From: Burkholderiales bacterium
GTDB taxonomy: Bacteria; Pseudomonadota; Gammaproteobacteria; Burkholderiales; Burkholderiaceae_B
Reading direction: 5' to 3'
Length of the DNA stretch: 64,000 bases
Assembly (NCBI GenBank): GCA_021299735.1
Contig: JAJTEM010000010.1
Location: forward strand, 1-64,000
The notes below the pieces were generated by a model that was given only the letters and a program-made list of their open reading frames with translations, was not told where the DNA came from and searched no databases. Shown in pieces: positions 63,592 to 64,000 of the stretch (the first letter of the stretch is position 1; each line of letters opens with the position of its first letter). A program made the position numbers and the translations under genes.

Positions 63592-64000
63592 CTAACAGGT
63601 GATGGATCGTTTCTGTACAAGCAGTTTCGAAGCCTCTTGGGCATCACTGCACCTGTGCTGTTTCATCGCCTGCTTGATGACATCGGCCGCCACGTGCGCA
63701 TACTGAAGCGTCTTCGCCGCCAAAAAAAGATTCATTCGTTTCTCTTTACCGCGAATCAGAACATCTTTCGTGTGCAAAGCTCGGTGTTCGGACACTGGCT
63801 GTTTTCCTCGATAAATGTCCGTCAAGTCGTAATCGTTTAAAAACTGAGGCAACTGCGCAGTCTTGAGTGTCTCGGCGGCAAATTTCAACTCGTTGCCACT
63901 GCTCAAGTGAACCATCTTTTTGCCCACAACAGCCCCATCCCTCAATACCTCTTTTAAGGTTTGCAAGGCATCGGTGTGGCAGCTCACATGATCTGACTGG
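63592..64000 (-). CDS. Hypothetical protein, probably truncated by the window edge
   Basis: Minus-strand frame stays open to position 64000 (..QSDHVSCHTDALQTLKEVLRDGAVVGKKMVHLSSG..); track start is GTG at 63987, no family recognised. Confidence 0.5.
   Translation of the reverse strand, partial: QSDHVSCHTDALQTLKEVLRDGAVVGKKMVHLSSGNELKFAAETLKTAQLPQFLNDYDLTDIYRGKQPVSEHRALHTKDVLIRGKEKRMNLFLAAKTLQYAHVAADVIKQAMKQHRCSDAQEASKLLVQKRSITC

Overview
This 64 kb window looks like a betaproteobacterial (Burkholderiales-type) chromosome segment. It is dense in housekeeping genes: murB (partial), yajQ, pepN, fbp, moaC, sucCD, recAX, pncC-pgpA-thiL-nusB-ribH-ribB(A/X), lnt-corC-miaB, coq7, rplM-rpsI, argC, bactofilin, erpA, miaA-mutL-amiC-tsaE, queG, purM, hda-HAD-pcnB-folK-dNK-panBCD, sua5-purKEC, fba-pyk-pgk, gapA-tkt, rsmE and gabD. 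No tRNA, rRNA, CRISPR array, transposase or prophage was seen. The accessory or unusual items are: (1) a 759-aa protein (26.75-29.03 kb) that reads like a ShET2/EspL/OspD3-type Cys-His-Asp protease with a C-terminal array of exact 42-aa ankyrin-like repeats, i.e. a candidate host-targeted effector with no secretion system in view; (2) a rhombosortase gene convergent with, and overlapping, an S8 protease carrying a GlyGly-CTERM tail, sitting between pgk and gapA; (3) an orphan UreE-like protein with His-rich tails at both ends, next to pepN; (4) a putative 'cuckoo/CcsR-like' sRNA with two CUCCUCC anti-Shine-Dalgarno motifs, between osmC and rplM; (5) a large TpsA-like/GLUG/MBG exoprotein without a TpsB partner; (6) a miaB-corC-lnt cluster lacking phoH and ybeY; (7) a RibBA whose GTP cyclohydrolase II half lacks the zinc-binding cysteines (RibBX-like). 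All family assignments come from reading translations; no database search was run.
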